This document shows positions 24,801-39,800 of a DNA stretch of 64,000 nucleotides, one piece after another. The position numbers were made by a program, and so were the translations under genes. The stretch spans positions 16,246,229-16,310,228 of the forward strand of contig CM055102.1 in NCBI GenBank assembly GCA_029204225.1, in the 5' to 3' direction. Position 1 is the first letter of the stretch; each line of letters opens with the position of its first letter. The notes under the pieces were generated by a model. It saw only the letters and a list, made by a program, of their open reading frames with translations, was not told the DNA's origin and did no database searches. Source of the DNA: Diphasiastrum complanatum (taxonomy: Eukaryota; Streptophyta; Lycopodiopsida; Lycopodiales; Lycopodiaceae).

Positions 24801-27800
24801 ATTCTATGATATACCCAATCATCGACTTTAAAATCTCTGGGAGACCTCTTAAGATTGGCATAGTGCTTTGCTCTATCCTGATCACTACAGATACTATCAT
24901 GTGCCACTTGCAACATTTCTTGCATATCATGGAGGAAATCTGCAGCTTTCTAGATCTAAAGAGACTTTGTCTCCACATTTATTGGAGATCTAGGTTGAAA
25001 CCCGTACATCAACATAAATGGACTATAACCTGTAGCAGAATGTTTTCTACTATTATAAGCAAACTCAATTAAAGGAATCTAATCCTCTCATTGCGACTGC
25101 CTGTGAGACACATATGCCCTCAACATATCCTCCATAGTCTAATTAGTTCTTTCCATCTAACCATCTGATTCAGGATGATCAGTAGAACTAGAACTAAGCG
25201 AGGTTTCTAGCTTATGGAATATAGCTGACCAAAAGTGACCTGTAAACTTAGGATCTCTGTAACTAACAATATCACTTGGCAATCCATAAAGCCCGAAAAA
25301 TCTTTCCACAAAGATCTGGGCTAATCATAAGCCTTTGCAATTGACTTTATTGGTATGAACGTAGCTAACTTAGTTTACCTGTACACTACAACCCAAATAG
25401 AATCATTCTGACATTGGGTCTTTGGATGTTCAACCACAAAATCCATAGACATGCTTTCCCATCGTTTCTGAGGGATATCTAAGGGATGTAACAACCCTCC
25501 AACCTTTAAGCGTTCCGCTTTGGCTAGCTAACGAGGTTTACATTTAACCACATAAGACTCGACAAATGGCTTGAGTTTTGGCCAATAAAACTCTCTTCTG
25601 ACCAAGTCCAAAGTCCAATGTATAGCTGAATGACCTGCACAGGGTATGTCATGACATTCATAAAGAATTCTCTTCTTTAACTCATCAAAAATCCAAAATG
25701 GGTTTGGCAAACAAAGAATAAGCTTCATACTGTGAATCAAAAATTTCCATTACATTAGCAAATGAAATCATCCCAGATGGATGGACATATCTGTCTCCAA
25801 ACACAGTAACTACTTCATTACCCTCCTGAAATGAGAGCACATGCCTCTCAAAATCAATATCAGGAGATTTATTGAATAACCATTCATACCCTAGAATTAC
25901 GCTTATATGTGCTAAATCTAAAACATGAAAATCAATCATTCATTTTGATAATCAGCTGGCAGACCTAGGATAAACTGCCAGAGTGCCAGTTTCAAATCAA
26001 ATGATGGAATTTTGTTCCATAAATCCATAAATTCTTGCAGGTAAGAGTCTAAGCTCCATGTATCCATTTTGCAAGTCACAAATCTTTGGTAATAGTTTGA
26101 ATTGTCTGCAACCACAATACTTTCTTGAATTCTTCCCATGTAGTGGATTTGGGTTGCAAATCATGTCACCACCATGAAGCCTTTCCTCAGAAGAACAGAC
26201 CTATGCTCTCAATCTTTTTCTCCTCTGGAATTGCATGTAGATTGAAATAACTAGTCCACTTGGTTAACCAGTAGTCTACCACCTCTGCCTTCTTCTCTTT
26301 CTTCTCCCTCGAATATGGTTCTAGCTGAAAGCTTAGATTCGGCGAAGACAAAGTCGTTACTTGATTTAATAGCACTTCCATCTGTTGATCCTTCAAATTG
26401 TTCTGATTGTTCATCTCAGTAAGTGCTTGACTTAATTGCTGGCAAATCTGTAACTAGGTCGGCATAGGTATCGTACCTTCAAGACCTGTGTTATCATCTG
26501 CCATTATTGATTCCTTCAAATGAGAAATAGCTTAATCAGTTGACAGATTCTGAATCTTCAACTTAAAGAGTTAAAATATTTAGAGACCCTTATCCGACTG
26601 ATTACATCTCAGTAGGTCATTTACTTCCTTAGGCTTCGTCCGTTTAATCAATATCAAACTGATTTAGAACAATTTCGCACTTTCACGGATCATTCAAAAA
26701 TTTACGAAACTGGGAGTTTTTCGAATTTCGTTCGTCATGGACCAAAACTGTGAAAATCGATTAAAATAATCGATCATTTAGTTTCACAGATACAATCCAA
26801 TTCCGAACTTATTCCAAAACATCTGGCATGCATCAGAGTTGATATCCATTAATTTTTCCAAAAAATAAATTTTTTTTTTGGTAATTTGCCTAGTAACTGG
26901 GAAAACTGCTTTTTAACTAGTTTTCCAAAATTAATATTCATGCTTGAAATTACTCTGATCAACCTACTGTACCACCTAGTATCATGCATCCAAACATGCA
27001 TATTTGCACACTAGACATGCACACTACTGCTTAATCCACTAACATGCAATCAGAGCATTACGGAAATTTTGCAAGTTTTGTTTCAAAAAACTGCCAAACA
27101 TCAAATGGCCATAACTTTTGCAATAGGACACCAAATTGGTCGCTGTAAAGCACAGCACATAGGGAGAAGGGGTTAGCAAGACACTTGCCACGTCACCCTA
27201 CCACGTAGGCATCACACATGCGAGCAGTAAATGACTAAAATTGTAGTAGGAGGGCGCACTTTTTCTAGGTGATATCATCAAAAAACCTACTCCAGCCTCG
27301 CATGCATCCAATCAGAGGTTACAAGCACTTTTCTAAGGTTCAGTAAAGAGGCATAGAGGATTCCATCAGGTCCAGCAAGCAATCATAATCTCAGATCATG
27401 TAAAAATTGCATTTTATGGACTCCTTCAACAAGCAAGACTTCAAGATATTGGTGCCTAACCCCCCCAACTCCAAATTGGGTGCATGATGGCTCAAATCAA
27501 AGGCAATCCATCATATCTTTTAACTTGTAAAAAGATCCAATGGTTTCAGACCACCAATTGAGAGTTATTCAAGCTCAAAAAAACCCCAAAATACACTATT
27601 TTTTGACTTTTTGAGATCCTTAATGGTGTCCAATCCCTACCAAACATCATGGCAGCCTTAGGACATCATCATTACACCTCCGACAACCATGCAAAGTATT
27701 AGCCATGAATTTAATGAATATCCCCAAAAACATTGAAAAAACCACCAAAAAAACCATGTTTTTTGACGAATTTTCAACCTTTTTGGCAATTTCTTGTGGA

Positions 27801-30800
27801 TCACACCCACATGCAAGTGCAATCAGACCAAATCTACTATTCCCTTGAATTTGGGGAAAAGGACTTTCTCCTACCTTCTTTTATTTTGGTCCTTGAGTTG
27901 GAATCAAATACCTTTGATTCACTAAGTAATGAGCAAGTATGATAAGGTGTAAAAAGTCGACCCAAGTGGCCAAATGACGTAATAAATATTTCCAATGTAA
28001 TTGGGGGTCCAAATGAATCAATAAGGCCCATGTACGCCATAGTATCAATGCATACCTTGATTACATGTCCGTAACTTAGTGATCATGTGACATATCTTTA
28101 TTTCTTATGTGTTGTATCAAGCTTCGCATTTTTGGTTTGCATGGGATCCATTTTTTTAAAACTATGCTTCTGAGGTTAGTGCAAGCAAGTGACCAAGGCC
28201 TTTGGATGTTACAACTCCACACTTTCGTCCTAACGTCGAAAGGTTGATGAAGGGATCTCTAGAATGCTACATCAAAATATTGACAATTACTTGGGGAGGC
28301 ATCAAACTACAACAACTTTGGCTTAGGAAATCGCGAGAAAGTAGAAGCTGGGTTTTTGCTAACGAGACAAAATGAAACGCATGAAGTTCAAATAGAATTA
28401 CAAAAAAAGTAGATGTTTAACATGATTTGCAAGCACGTGACGGTGAGTATGAAATCTCTTTCTAGATGATATTGTGCAAGTTAGAGAACCTTGTCAAGAA
28501 TCTATGTGCAAGTTAGAAAATTTTCACAACAATAAGTTTAATATAAAATGAGGAGCTTTTCTTTCTACTATTCCCTTAAGGTTAAAGAGAAGGACTTCCT
28601 CCTACTTTCTTCTATCCTGGTCCTTGAATTGGAACTAATTTCCTCTTAGTTACTAAGTAATGAGCAAATATGATAATGCCTAAAACGAGGTCCCAAGTGG
28701 CCAAATGACATAAATGAATGTACCCAATGTACTTAGTTAGTACTTTGGGGATCCAGATTAATTGATAAGGCCCCCACTATAGTATCAATACATACCTTGA
28801 CTACATGTCTGTAACTAGTGACCATGTTTCGCATCTTCATTTCTTACGTGTTGTATCGAGCTTCGTGTTTTTTATTTGTATGGGGTTTAGTTTTTCAAAA
28901 ACTATGCTCTGGAGTTTAGTGCAAGCGAGTGTACGATGCATTTGGATGCTACAACTCCACAATTTTGCCCCATGCTGAAATGTTGATGAAGAGATCTTTA
29001 GAATGCTAAAGTAAAATATTGACAATTATTGAAGGATGCATTGCAAGGACTTTGGCTTAGAAAATTGCAATGTCCTCGTGAAAGAGGTTGTGGATATAAA
29101 AATGTGAAGATGTTGTAGGGCATCTACTTATGGCCACAAATGTGTTGATGCACCCTTTTATCTAGAAGTTCCACTAACTCCAAATATTTATCTTCAGTGT
29201 TTATGATTTCTTCACTTGCGTGGCATTGGCTCAACACCGGCTATGTTAACCTATAAGCAACCATGTTGCTTGGGAGTCAATTGGGATGGAATTCTTCACT
29301 TGTGTGGCATTATGTCAGCACTAGCTATGTTAACCTATAAGCAGCCATGTTGCTTGGGGAGTCAATTGGGAGGTCCTACATATACAAGTCTTGCTTGTGT
29401 TCAAACTAAATCTTCAATCTCAGGAGTGAGAGTCAATGTTTTGGGACAACCCTGCTCAATGTAGGAGTGGGTGCAAAATACAAGTAGGGTATAAGCTGTA
29501 ATGATCGACGTGATTGCAAACACAATGTGGGTGAATAACATTGACTTCCTAGATTTTGATGTCTTGAGATTCTGGAGTTTTGAGCTTCTCGTTACTCTTG
29601 AAAACTTGGAGTGCCATGATATAGGTGTTGAAAGAGCTGACATGAACAAGTACACTTGCAACCAAAAGAGGTCCAATATAGGAAAGCATTTTCAGAAACA
29701 AGTTGGTATTAGACATTTTTATTTTAAATTAGGAGTTATTACCTGCACGAATGATTTTCTAACAAAATTTCAAAGTATTTGATTTCTTTGATAAGGTGTT
29801 TTGTTGATCAATCATATGCGATGCAATTAAATATGCCTAGCTCCTATTTTTTTGTTTTGTATCAAATATTGAAAGGTTAAATGATCGCTCGTATCAACAC
29901 AGTTTTCTTATTTCAGTATTCAGCATCGTGGTGTAAATGAACTGGTTTAAACAATATAGCAATTACAAATAGGAGACGATGAAGGCCACATTAAGCTTTT
30001 ACTTCCCTTGGTTCAATAAAATATGATCTTTGATTGAGCTTCAATGGTGTGGTTCAAATATGGTTAATTTCATTGCTTCTAGGTGGACTGCGCGGTCTAG
30101 ATGGATTGGTTGCTTGAAGTACGAGGTATGTTTTCACATCTGTAGTGATCAAATTTGTCAGAGTGCTCTTAAAATTGAGGTAGATTAATGGTCCTGCAAA
30201 GTATACCGATGATGAACATTTTGTGCCTCAAGTTTGTTCAAATAAATGGAACAAGACCTAAATTTTAATAAGATGTTCTGCCATGGATTCTGGTTGAAGA
30301 CATCTCAATTGAAATTATTTATACCAACTAGAAACGTTAGCTAGCTGAACTCTTAGAATGTGTTTAAAAATACAAACTCTTAAGCACTAACTAGATGTAA
30401 GGTCATCGTGTGAGCTTCACCGGTGAATATAAAAAGCTGGAATTGTATCTGATAGTGACAATGTGGAAAGTAAGATGCAAGCATTAACCATGTTCAAGTC
30501 TGCCATTTACATTTTAGTCGATGGCATTTGCGAGGGTGAGGAGTAACCTCCCAAAACAAGGAAATTTTTTAAGAGATTTCTACTTAGTTTTTGCATTAGT
30601 TAAGAGTAAGCAAAATCAAGCAAGTTAAACCTTACCAACCCTAGTACTTGCACAAGGTACATCCAATAATGACATGTAATCTAGAGATTTATCGATTTCC
30701 TATTGTACTTGGACCTCATTAAATTATTCAGGTTTCCAAGTACTACTATGATTACATAGTACATAGGGGCTATTTTTAACTTATTTGCTCGCTATTCACT

Positions 30801-33800
30801 GTTCAGTTAAATTCGCTGGCACTCAATTTGTTAGTTTGGCCTAGACCACCTGATAGGGCATAGGTGGGAGAGTCTCTTGACGTAACCCTAAGGAAACTAC
30901 AAATAGGATAGATAGGCACATTCTTCTCTCGGTTAGTTACAGAGACGTGCGAGTTCTTTGTAGAAGACTTTGCGTCTATTTCTTTATAGGAGGGCTTGCA
31001 ACACAGTATTTTTTATAGCTTACATGAAAGACAACAAACTCAGCCGAACATTGTATCTATAAGCCTTACAATTTGTATACGTGTAGTCAGAAAACCAAGC
31101 CTGTTAGAATAATAAATGTAAATGATGTAGAAGCCATAGGTTACTATGACCCAAAAGGTCGAGATCTGTGTTACCATGGTCATTTATATTGTAGGCCCAA
31201 GTTAGTATGAAATTAACTTGTAGGGACTCGTGGGTCCACTAGGGGCCTATACATGTGAATTAAGTACCTAGCTTGTTATTTGGGGTACTTAATTATTTTA
31301 TGTAACTTATGGTAGCTAGATAGCCATTAGTCAAGTTATTGGACAACCTATAGTCATGAAGGTAGATAGCCATCTTGGACTACTTATATGTAGCCATTCA
31401 TTTGTATGAGACACTTTTGTTAAGCAATCTACTGTTCATATTGGCTGTCCACAAGTTTCTACAAGAGGGTCATCCCACTTGAAAGGTCTTTGGTTAGAAA
31501 GAGAAATACACTACCAATCTCACCAATGTAAAAAAATCAGCATTTACAGGATCCTAGAGTATATGTCCAACATAACTCAGGAAAAGTAAGAATCATTCCA
31601 AAATCTTTCCACTAAGAAAATACTGGATTTAGGAATATTCTTCATCTCTCTCTTCTCTTTGAGAATACTGTGTTAATGAATAGTCTTGATTCTGGATTCC
31701 TACATGGTATCAGAGCCATTTTTCAGAATTGATTGCTTGTTGGAGGGCATCCAATAGGCAGCCACATTTCTCCTTTTGGTTCATAAAAATCAGAATTTTT
31801 TTGATTTGTGGAGAGAGAACTGTTCAGCTCCTTGTTTTTTGTGCAGGAAATTGCAGGGAAAAGCTTGGAACCTCCACTCATTTGGGAGCCAGCAGTAGGG
31901 CGCCCATGCTCAACTAGTTTTCATGTGATTGAAATCAGATTACATGCTTCAAATTTCAGATTTTCTTCTTGGAAGAGGGCGCCCATCTACCTTGAAGACA
32001 AATGTGTTTTTGACACATTTTTAGTGGCTAAAATTTTTCTGTTTTTGAGCCTGGAAGAAGGTCCTACCATTTGCTCCATTAGCACATTGAGTGCATACCA
32101 TTTTGCCACAAAAATTCTGGTTGTAGTTTTGGCTTCATTGGAAGCCTACATATTAGTTAGTATTCTGTTATTTAATCAGCCACCTATATCTTCTTGTGAA
32201 TGAGCTATTGCATGTGGTGTATTGCAATCTATAGTGCTTATTTATTCAACTTTGATCTTGCTGATTTTTAAGTAGATTTTGGCCTGGAATCTGTTTTTCC
32301 CATCTACTGTTAGCTAAATTTTCAGAAATGGCTAAAGAATCTGAATCTATAGGTTCTTTGTTCAATGAAGATAGGTTGGATGGAACTAATTTCTCCTTGT
32401 GGTGCTACATGATCAAAAACCTCCTTATTGCTAAAGGTTTGTTTGAAGTTGTAAGTGGTGATGAAGACATCATCAAGAGCTACTATGTGGAGGTGTCTTC
32501 CGAAGAACAAAAGAAGAGGGATCGACGTGACGCACAAGCACATTCGGTCATAGCGCTATCCGTGAAGAGATCAATCCTACCTCACATTCGATCATGCAAG
32601 ACTTCCAAGAGTGCTTGGGAAGTACTTCCCAAGATGTTCAAGTGAAGAATACGGCGAAAGTGCTTTTTCTACGTAATCAACTCTCAACATTTAAGATGCA
32701 AGAGCGTGATACGCTTTCAAATCACTTAATGAAGATCAAGGATCTTCGTGAAGAGCTTCTTAGCATTGACGAAATTGTCGAGAACTCTCAATTTGTTTCA
32801 ATTACTCTTAATTCACTTCCTCATTCCTATCTTCCATTTGTGTCTACTTTAAGCATATCTCTTAGGGGACAACAAATCTCCTTTGAAGAGCTTGTTGGCT
32901 TACTTCTCCAAGAAGAGCAAACAAGGATTAATTTTGGTGAACAAGAAGATCAAGCCTTCTTCACCAAAGGCAAAGGCAAGGGCAAGTGGAAAGATAAGCC
33001 TTCTTCTTCCAAGGATCAAAAATCCAAGGAAGGCCAAGATCAAGGATCCAAAAAGAAGGGTAAGTGCCATTATTGTAAAAAGTTTGGGCACCACATAAAG
33101 GAATGTAGGAAGAAGCTTACTAAGGATAAAGAGAAAGGTATTGATACAAATACAGCCATGATTTCATTAGAACATCAAAAGGAGGATGATTCTTTCAATG
33201 GTGATTTTGCTTTTGTCACTAACAATCTCATTTCTAATCAAAATGAGATTTCTACCACTTCTCGACTTGCTGGTTTTTCAGCAGAAAACAGCACTACTTC
33301 AGCTTTGCACGTTGCTGTTTTTTCTTCCATTGATTGGGTGATTGATAGCGGAGCTACACACTATATGACTCACCATAGAGACGTCTTCACAAAGCTTATG
33401 AAAATCAAAGATGAAAGCAAGGTTCAAGGTGTTGACAACACCTCCTATCCAATTGAAGACATTGGATCTATACCACTCATTCTTCCCAATGGAGAAGAAA
33501 AGTACATTCGAAATGTACTTTATGTTCCTAAGATTAAGAAAAATCTCATTTCGGTCTCTACAATCATGAATCAAGGATTGATTGTAGAATTTAAAGAAGA
33601 CAAATGTCTTATAAAAGACCCAAAGAGATCACTTTTAATTGTTGCTTCGGGAACATTGCGAGGAGGTTTGTTTTTGTTGGATATTTATGAACCTAAAGCT
33701 TTGACATCCTTTGGTCTTGTTGCTACTAATTCACATGCATTGGAGTTGGCTAAACTATGGCATGCGAGGTACGGGCACCTCAATTTTGGAAGTTTGAATA

Positions 33801-36800
33801 TGTTGAAGAAATTCAACATGGTGGAAGACATTCCATATATGGAGCATCCTGAAGGACATGTATGCAGAGGATGCATACTTGGTAAGTTTCAACGGAAGCC
33901 TTTTCCTATTGATGGGACTATCAAAGTTGGTGATAAGTTTGCCTTAATTCATAGTGATGTATGTGGTCCAATGAGGACCGAATCCATTGGTAAATGCAAG
34001 TACTTCGTTACTTTTATTGATGATTTTTCAAGGTTTACATGGATCTTTCCTATGAAGGCAAAACCTGAAGTCTTTCAATGCTTCAAAGATTTTCTAGCTA
34101 TGATAGAAAATCAATTTGGGCATACTTTGAAGATACTACGTACCGACCGAGGAGGGGAATACATTAAAAGTACGTTCGGCACGTTTCTTCAAAGCAAAGA
34201 CATTCTACATCAAATGACTACACCTTACACACCGCAACAAAATGGTGTTGCCGAGAGGAAAAATCGCACAACCCTCGTTGCATGCTTAAGGCAAAGGGCG
34301 TTTCCCACAAGTTTTGGGCTGAAGCGGTTATTACAGCGGCATACATTAGTAATCGGTGTCTGACTAAAGCCTTGAAGATTTTGACTCCTTATGAAATTTG
34401 GTATAGTAAGAAGCCATCGGTTTCTCACTTTCGCACTTTTGGTTGCACAGCTTATGCGTTTATTCCCGATAAGCTAAGATCCAAACTAGATGAAAAAGGA
34501 GTAAAATGCATTTTTATGGGCTATAGTAGTGAAAGTAAAGACTATAGATTGTTTAATGTAGATACTAACAAAATCATAGTGAGTCGTGATGTTCATTTTG
34601 ATGACAAGAACTCCTATGATCTTGCGTCCATTCATGTCATGAAAGGGGACATCCATCAAGAGGAGCAGATTTATGAAGAGGTACGGCCTGTTGAAAACTT
34701 TGGACAACATAGTCCAATTTCAGAGCACTTTGGACAACAAAGCATTGATCGAAGTAAGGCTGTTGGACAACCTAAACCAGTCCCTAAATGGCTGTTGCAG
34801 ACTTTGCAGGACAGCAAAGTGAACCGCTTCTATGAAGGGAAGACTCGTGCCTCATCTAAATCAGTAGAATTTGCTGATTTTTTTGATTTTGCTCTTACAT
34901 CTATTGAGGATAGTGCAATAGAACCTATTTTTTATGAGCAGGCCAGAGGAGTAAAATGTTGGGAGGACGCGATGAAAGAGGAGTATGACTTATTTATAAA
35001 GAACCAAACATGGGTTCTTGTTGATCTTCCGCATGGAAAGAAAGCAATTGGCTGTAAATGGGTATATAAGATCAAGTACAAGTCCGATGGTACTGTTGAA
35101 AGGTACAAGGCAAGACTTGTTGCCAAAGGTTATGCGCAAAAGGAGGGCATTGATTATGAGGAAACTTTTGCACCTACCGCACGAATAACTACCGTAAGGA
35201 TAGTCACTGCTTTGGCTGCCCATCATGGTTGGCGTATGCACCAACTTGACATAAAGACAACCTTCCTCAATGGTGATCTTAATGAGGAAGTTTACCTTCA
35301 GCAACCTGCTGGTTTTCTGGTTGCAGGTCAAGAAGACAAAGTGTGTCTTCTCAAGAAGGCTCTTTATGGACTAAAACAAGCCCCAAGGATGTGGTATCAA
35401 AAGATAGACACATACTTTTGTGATCGTGGGTTTTCTAACAGTCCTAGTGAATCTACGCTTTATGTCATGCATACATATGAGTTTATCATCATCATTTCGT
35501 TATATGTTGATGATATTATCATTACAGGTAGTAATGAACAATATATTGCAGTCTTAAAATCTGATCTTGCTTCAGTTTATGATACATCAAATTTAGGCCA
35601 ATTACATTTCTACCTTGGTCTTGAGTTTTTGCAAGGAAAGGTTGGAATCTTCATTACCCAACAGCGGTACATTAAGCAGATTTTGAAGCGTTTCAAAATG
35701 GAAGATTGCAAGCCGGTTGCTACACCAATTGAGACGGGCCTGAAGTTAAGTAACCAAAGTGGTGGTGAACCATTTGATACTACACTATATTGTCAAGCGG
35801 TTGGAAGTCTCATTTACTAATGCAACTCAAGACCGGACATATCTTATAGTGTTTCCCTCATGAGTCAATTCATGCATGCTCCGTTGACATCACATTGGAA
35901 AGCATTGAAGAGGATCCTTCGATATCTTCAAGGAAGTAAAACACTTGGTCTATTTTATCCTTCTAGTGATGATGCATGTTTGGTTGGTTTTTGTGACTCG
36001 GATTGGGGTGGAGATCAAGACACTAGACGCTCTACTAGTGGTCATTGCTTTTTCATTGGAAATTCTGCAGTTTCTTGGTTAAGCAAGAAGCAGCCCACCG
36101 TTGCTACATCCTCAAGTGAAGCAGAATATAGAGCAACGTTTTCAGCCACTACGGAGTGTATATGGCTGAGACAATTACTTGTCGATATGAAGCATGGCCA
36201 GCCCTCAGCTACTCTCCTATTTACGGATAGTCAAAGTGCTATTGCCATTGCACGAAATCCAGTATTTCATGCAAGAACAAAGCATATCGAGATTCACTAT
36301 CACTCTGTTCGGGAGAAGCTTCATAATGGCGACATCACGCTTGACTATTGTCCCACGGAGGATAATATTGCAGATGTGTTCACTAAGGCATTGCCTAGAG
36401 TTCGATTTGAAGCTCTTTGTGAAGCTTTAAATTTAAAGCAACATGCTGATTTTCTTACTTAGTGAATACATGTCATTTCTACATGTCATTTTCATTTAAG
36501 GAGGGTGTTAGAATAATAAATGTAAATGATGTAGAAGCCATAGGTTACTATGACCCAAAAGGTCAAGATCTGTGTAACCATGGTCATTTATATTTTAGGC
36601 CCAAGTTAGTATGAAACTAACCTGTAGGGACTCGTGGGTCCACTAGGGGCCTATACATGCGAATTAAGTACTTAACTTGTTATTTGGGGTACTTAATTAT
36701 TTTATGTAACTTACGATAGCTAGATAGCCATTAGTCAAGTTATTGGACAGCCAACAGTCATGAAGGTAGATAGCGATCTTGGACTACTTATATGTAGCCA

Positions 36801-39800
36801 TTCATTTGTATGAGACACACTTTTGTTAAGCAATCTACTATTCATATTGGCTGTCCACAAGTTTCTACAAGAGGGTCATCTAACCATCTCTCTCTTCTCT
36901 TTGAGAATACTTTGTGTTAATAGTTACGAACGTAGCCACGGCTGATCTAGATTTAGTCTATGAAAGCATCACATAAGCAAGACTTAACCCTAGAAAGCAG
37001 GAGAGAGAAAGCTTAAAGAGACTAAAGAAGGAAATCATATCATAAGCCAAGTAACAAATGACATAGAATCCCTACTTATAGCCAAGAGGAAGCCCTAAAA
37101 GGAAGCTTCCAATGGCTAGGGCCAAACTGAGAGGGAAAATAGTGCGCCCTCCAAGAAGGCCCCCACTCTCAGTAATATGACCAAATAACCAATATAGTGA
37201 ATCATAGGGCCCAAGGCCAATAATATGATCTATATGTCAATAATGAATAAAAAAGGGCCCAAAGCCTGCCTATGCATAAAGTAAAGTAAATGTAAATGGA
37301 CATGGCGAATGTAATGAGCCGAGTCCATAACTCTCCTCGACACAAAAATAAGACCCAACTGCCATAAAGGACTGGATCAAGTAACAGCAAGCCCTGGAGG
37401 ATCAACTGGAACAGCATCTGGTGTAGTAACAACTGGAGCAACAGCTGATGTAGAGGAATCAACAAGTGCGACAAGAGCACGAGCCTGATCCGCAAGTGAC
37501 GGTGTATGATAAAAGACATCAATAGGCTCCCATGTGGCCTCCTCAACAGGACGACCATCCCACTGGACTAGGAACTGAATCTGCCGGCGGCGTCGACTAT
37601 GATGCAAACGCACCTGAAGGATAGCGGCAGGTAATAAAGGAAAGAGATCCGGTGTAGTAGGAAACTCAGCATCATGAGGAGCATCATCCTCAATAGCAGC
37701 ACGTAATAAACTGACATGGAATATATCACAGGCACGTGTGGAAGCAGGAAGCTGAAGACGATATGTAACTGGACTAAGAACCTCCAATATACAATAAGGC
37801 CCATAATAACGTGCTGCAAGCTTCTCAGTAGAAGCATGGCCCTGAATAAAATGATGACGTGCAAACCGTAGGCGTAGATATACCATATCACCAACATGAA
37901 ACTCAACATGACGTCGATGACGATCAACTGAAGCCTGATAACGCTGCTGGACCTGCTGCAAATGGGAACTGGCCTGGAGAATAAGCTTGCGAGCACCCGA
38001 TAGAAATGAAGACAGTGTCATAGGTGTATCCTCGGGAGGAAGAGGAATACCAGGTAAAAGAGGTGCATAATCATGAGATAATAAAAATGGTGCAACGCCA
38101 GTGCTGGTACTAACAGAGCTGTTATAGCTATACTCTACCAAACATAAGTGCTGATCCCAATCCTTCCCTGAAGGAGTAACAAAATGGCACAAATAATCCT
38201 CAAGGATCCTGTTAAGGACCTCAGACTGCCCATCAGAAGTAGAATGATAAGCAGACCCCATAAAAAGCTGTACATCCAATATACGCATAAGCTCTGTCCA
38301 GAACAATGATGTAAACTTACTATCCCGATCAGAAAGGATAGTACGAGGAAACCCATGTAGGCGAAATATCTCTGAAAGGAACAAGCGTGCACACTGCTCT
38401 GCTGTGATAGTACTGCGGACGGGTATGAAATGTGCCTGTTTCGAGAACCTGTCAACTACCACCATACATGAATCGTGACCACGACGGGTGCGGGGAAGGC
38501 CAATGATGAAGTCCATAGAAATATCAGTCCACTGGCGGTGAGGAATAGGCCAACTCTGAAGCAAACCAGCGAACTTAGCACGAGAGTACTCATTACTTAA
38601 GCAGAAAGGACATGTACGAATAAGTACAACAAGCTCTTTCCTAAGGGATGGCCAATAGAAATGATCTTTAAGACGAGCATAAGACTTCTGAAAACCAAAA
38701 TGACCCCCAACTGGGGACGAATGAGCATCCGACAACAACTGAGAACGGATACCCAAAGAACTAGGAATACAAAGAGAACCATAATGATAAAGACGGTGGT
38801 CAACAATGGAATAAGTCTGATGAGGTGAAGACGACATAGGTGGAGCAGAACTATAAACATCACGAAAATCAGAACATGTAAGATAAGCAGATAGAAGATC
38901 ATCAAACCAGGAAGGGATCGTGGCAACAAGGGTATTCAATAAAGCAGGAAGTCTAGACAATGCGTTAGCAGCAGTGTTAGCACGACCAGGACGATACAAA
39001 ATAGAAAAATCAAAAGATTGTAAAAATTGCAACCAACGAAACTGACGATCACTAAGATCACGCTGGGAGAAGAGATAACGTAAGGACTGATGATCAGTAA
39101 CGATATCAAAAGGAACACGGTACAGGTAATGGCGCCTCTTCTTAAGAGCATAGATAATGGCAAGAAGCTCTTTCTCATGGACAGAATAACGTTGCTCATA
39201 AGAGCGTAAACGACGCGACTCATAAGCAATAATACACTGAGACTGACGAAGCAAGGCACTCAAACCAACATTACTAGCATTGGTCTCAACAATAAATTTC
39301 TGATCAAACTGTGGTGAACACAGGACAGAGGCCTCCACAACAGCACGACGAAGAGTGTCAAAGGCGAACTGACAATCAGAAGTCCAAACAAAAGCACTAG
39401 ACTGTTTCAAAAGGGCATGAAGAGGGGCAGCCACAGTGGCAAAGTGAGGAATAGGACGACGAAGGTGAGTAGCGAGACCAAGAAACATACGAACATGGTG
39501 GACATCTGTGGGAACAGGCCAATCAGCGATTGCCCGAACCTTATGAGGGTCCAAACGAATACGACCATCACAAATGAGAAATCCTAAAAACTCAATCTCA
39601 ACAACAGCAAAGGAACACTTAGAAAGTTTAGCAAACAACTGGTGATGAACAAGCAATTAAAAAATAGATGAAAGATGTAACACATGCTCATCAAGAGTCT
39701 TACTAAAAACAAGAATATCATCAAAATAAACTAAAACACAACGACCAAGGAGAGGACGCATGATGTTATTCATCACATTCTGGAACGTAGGTGGACCATT

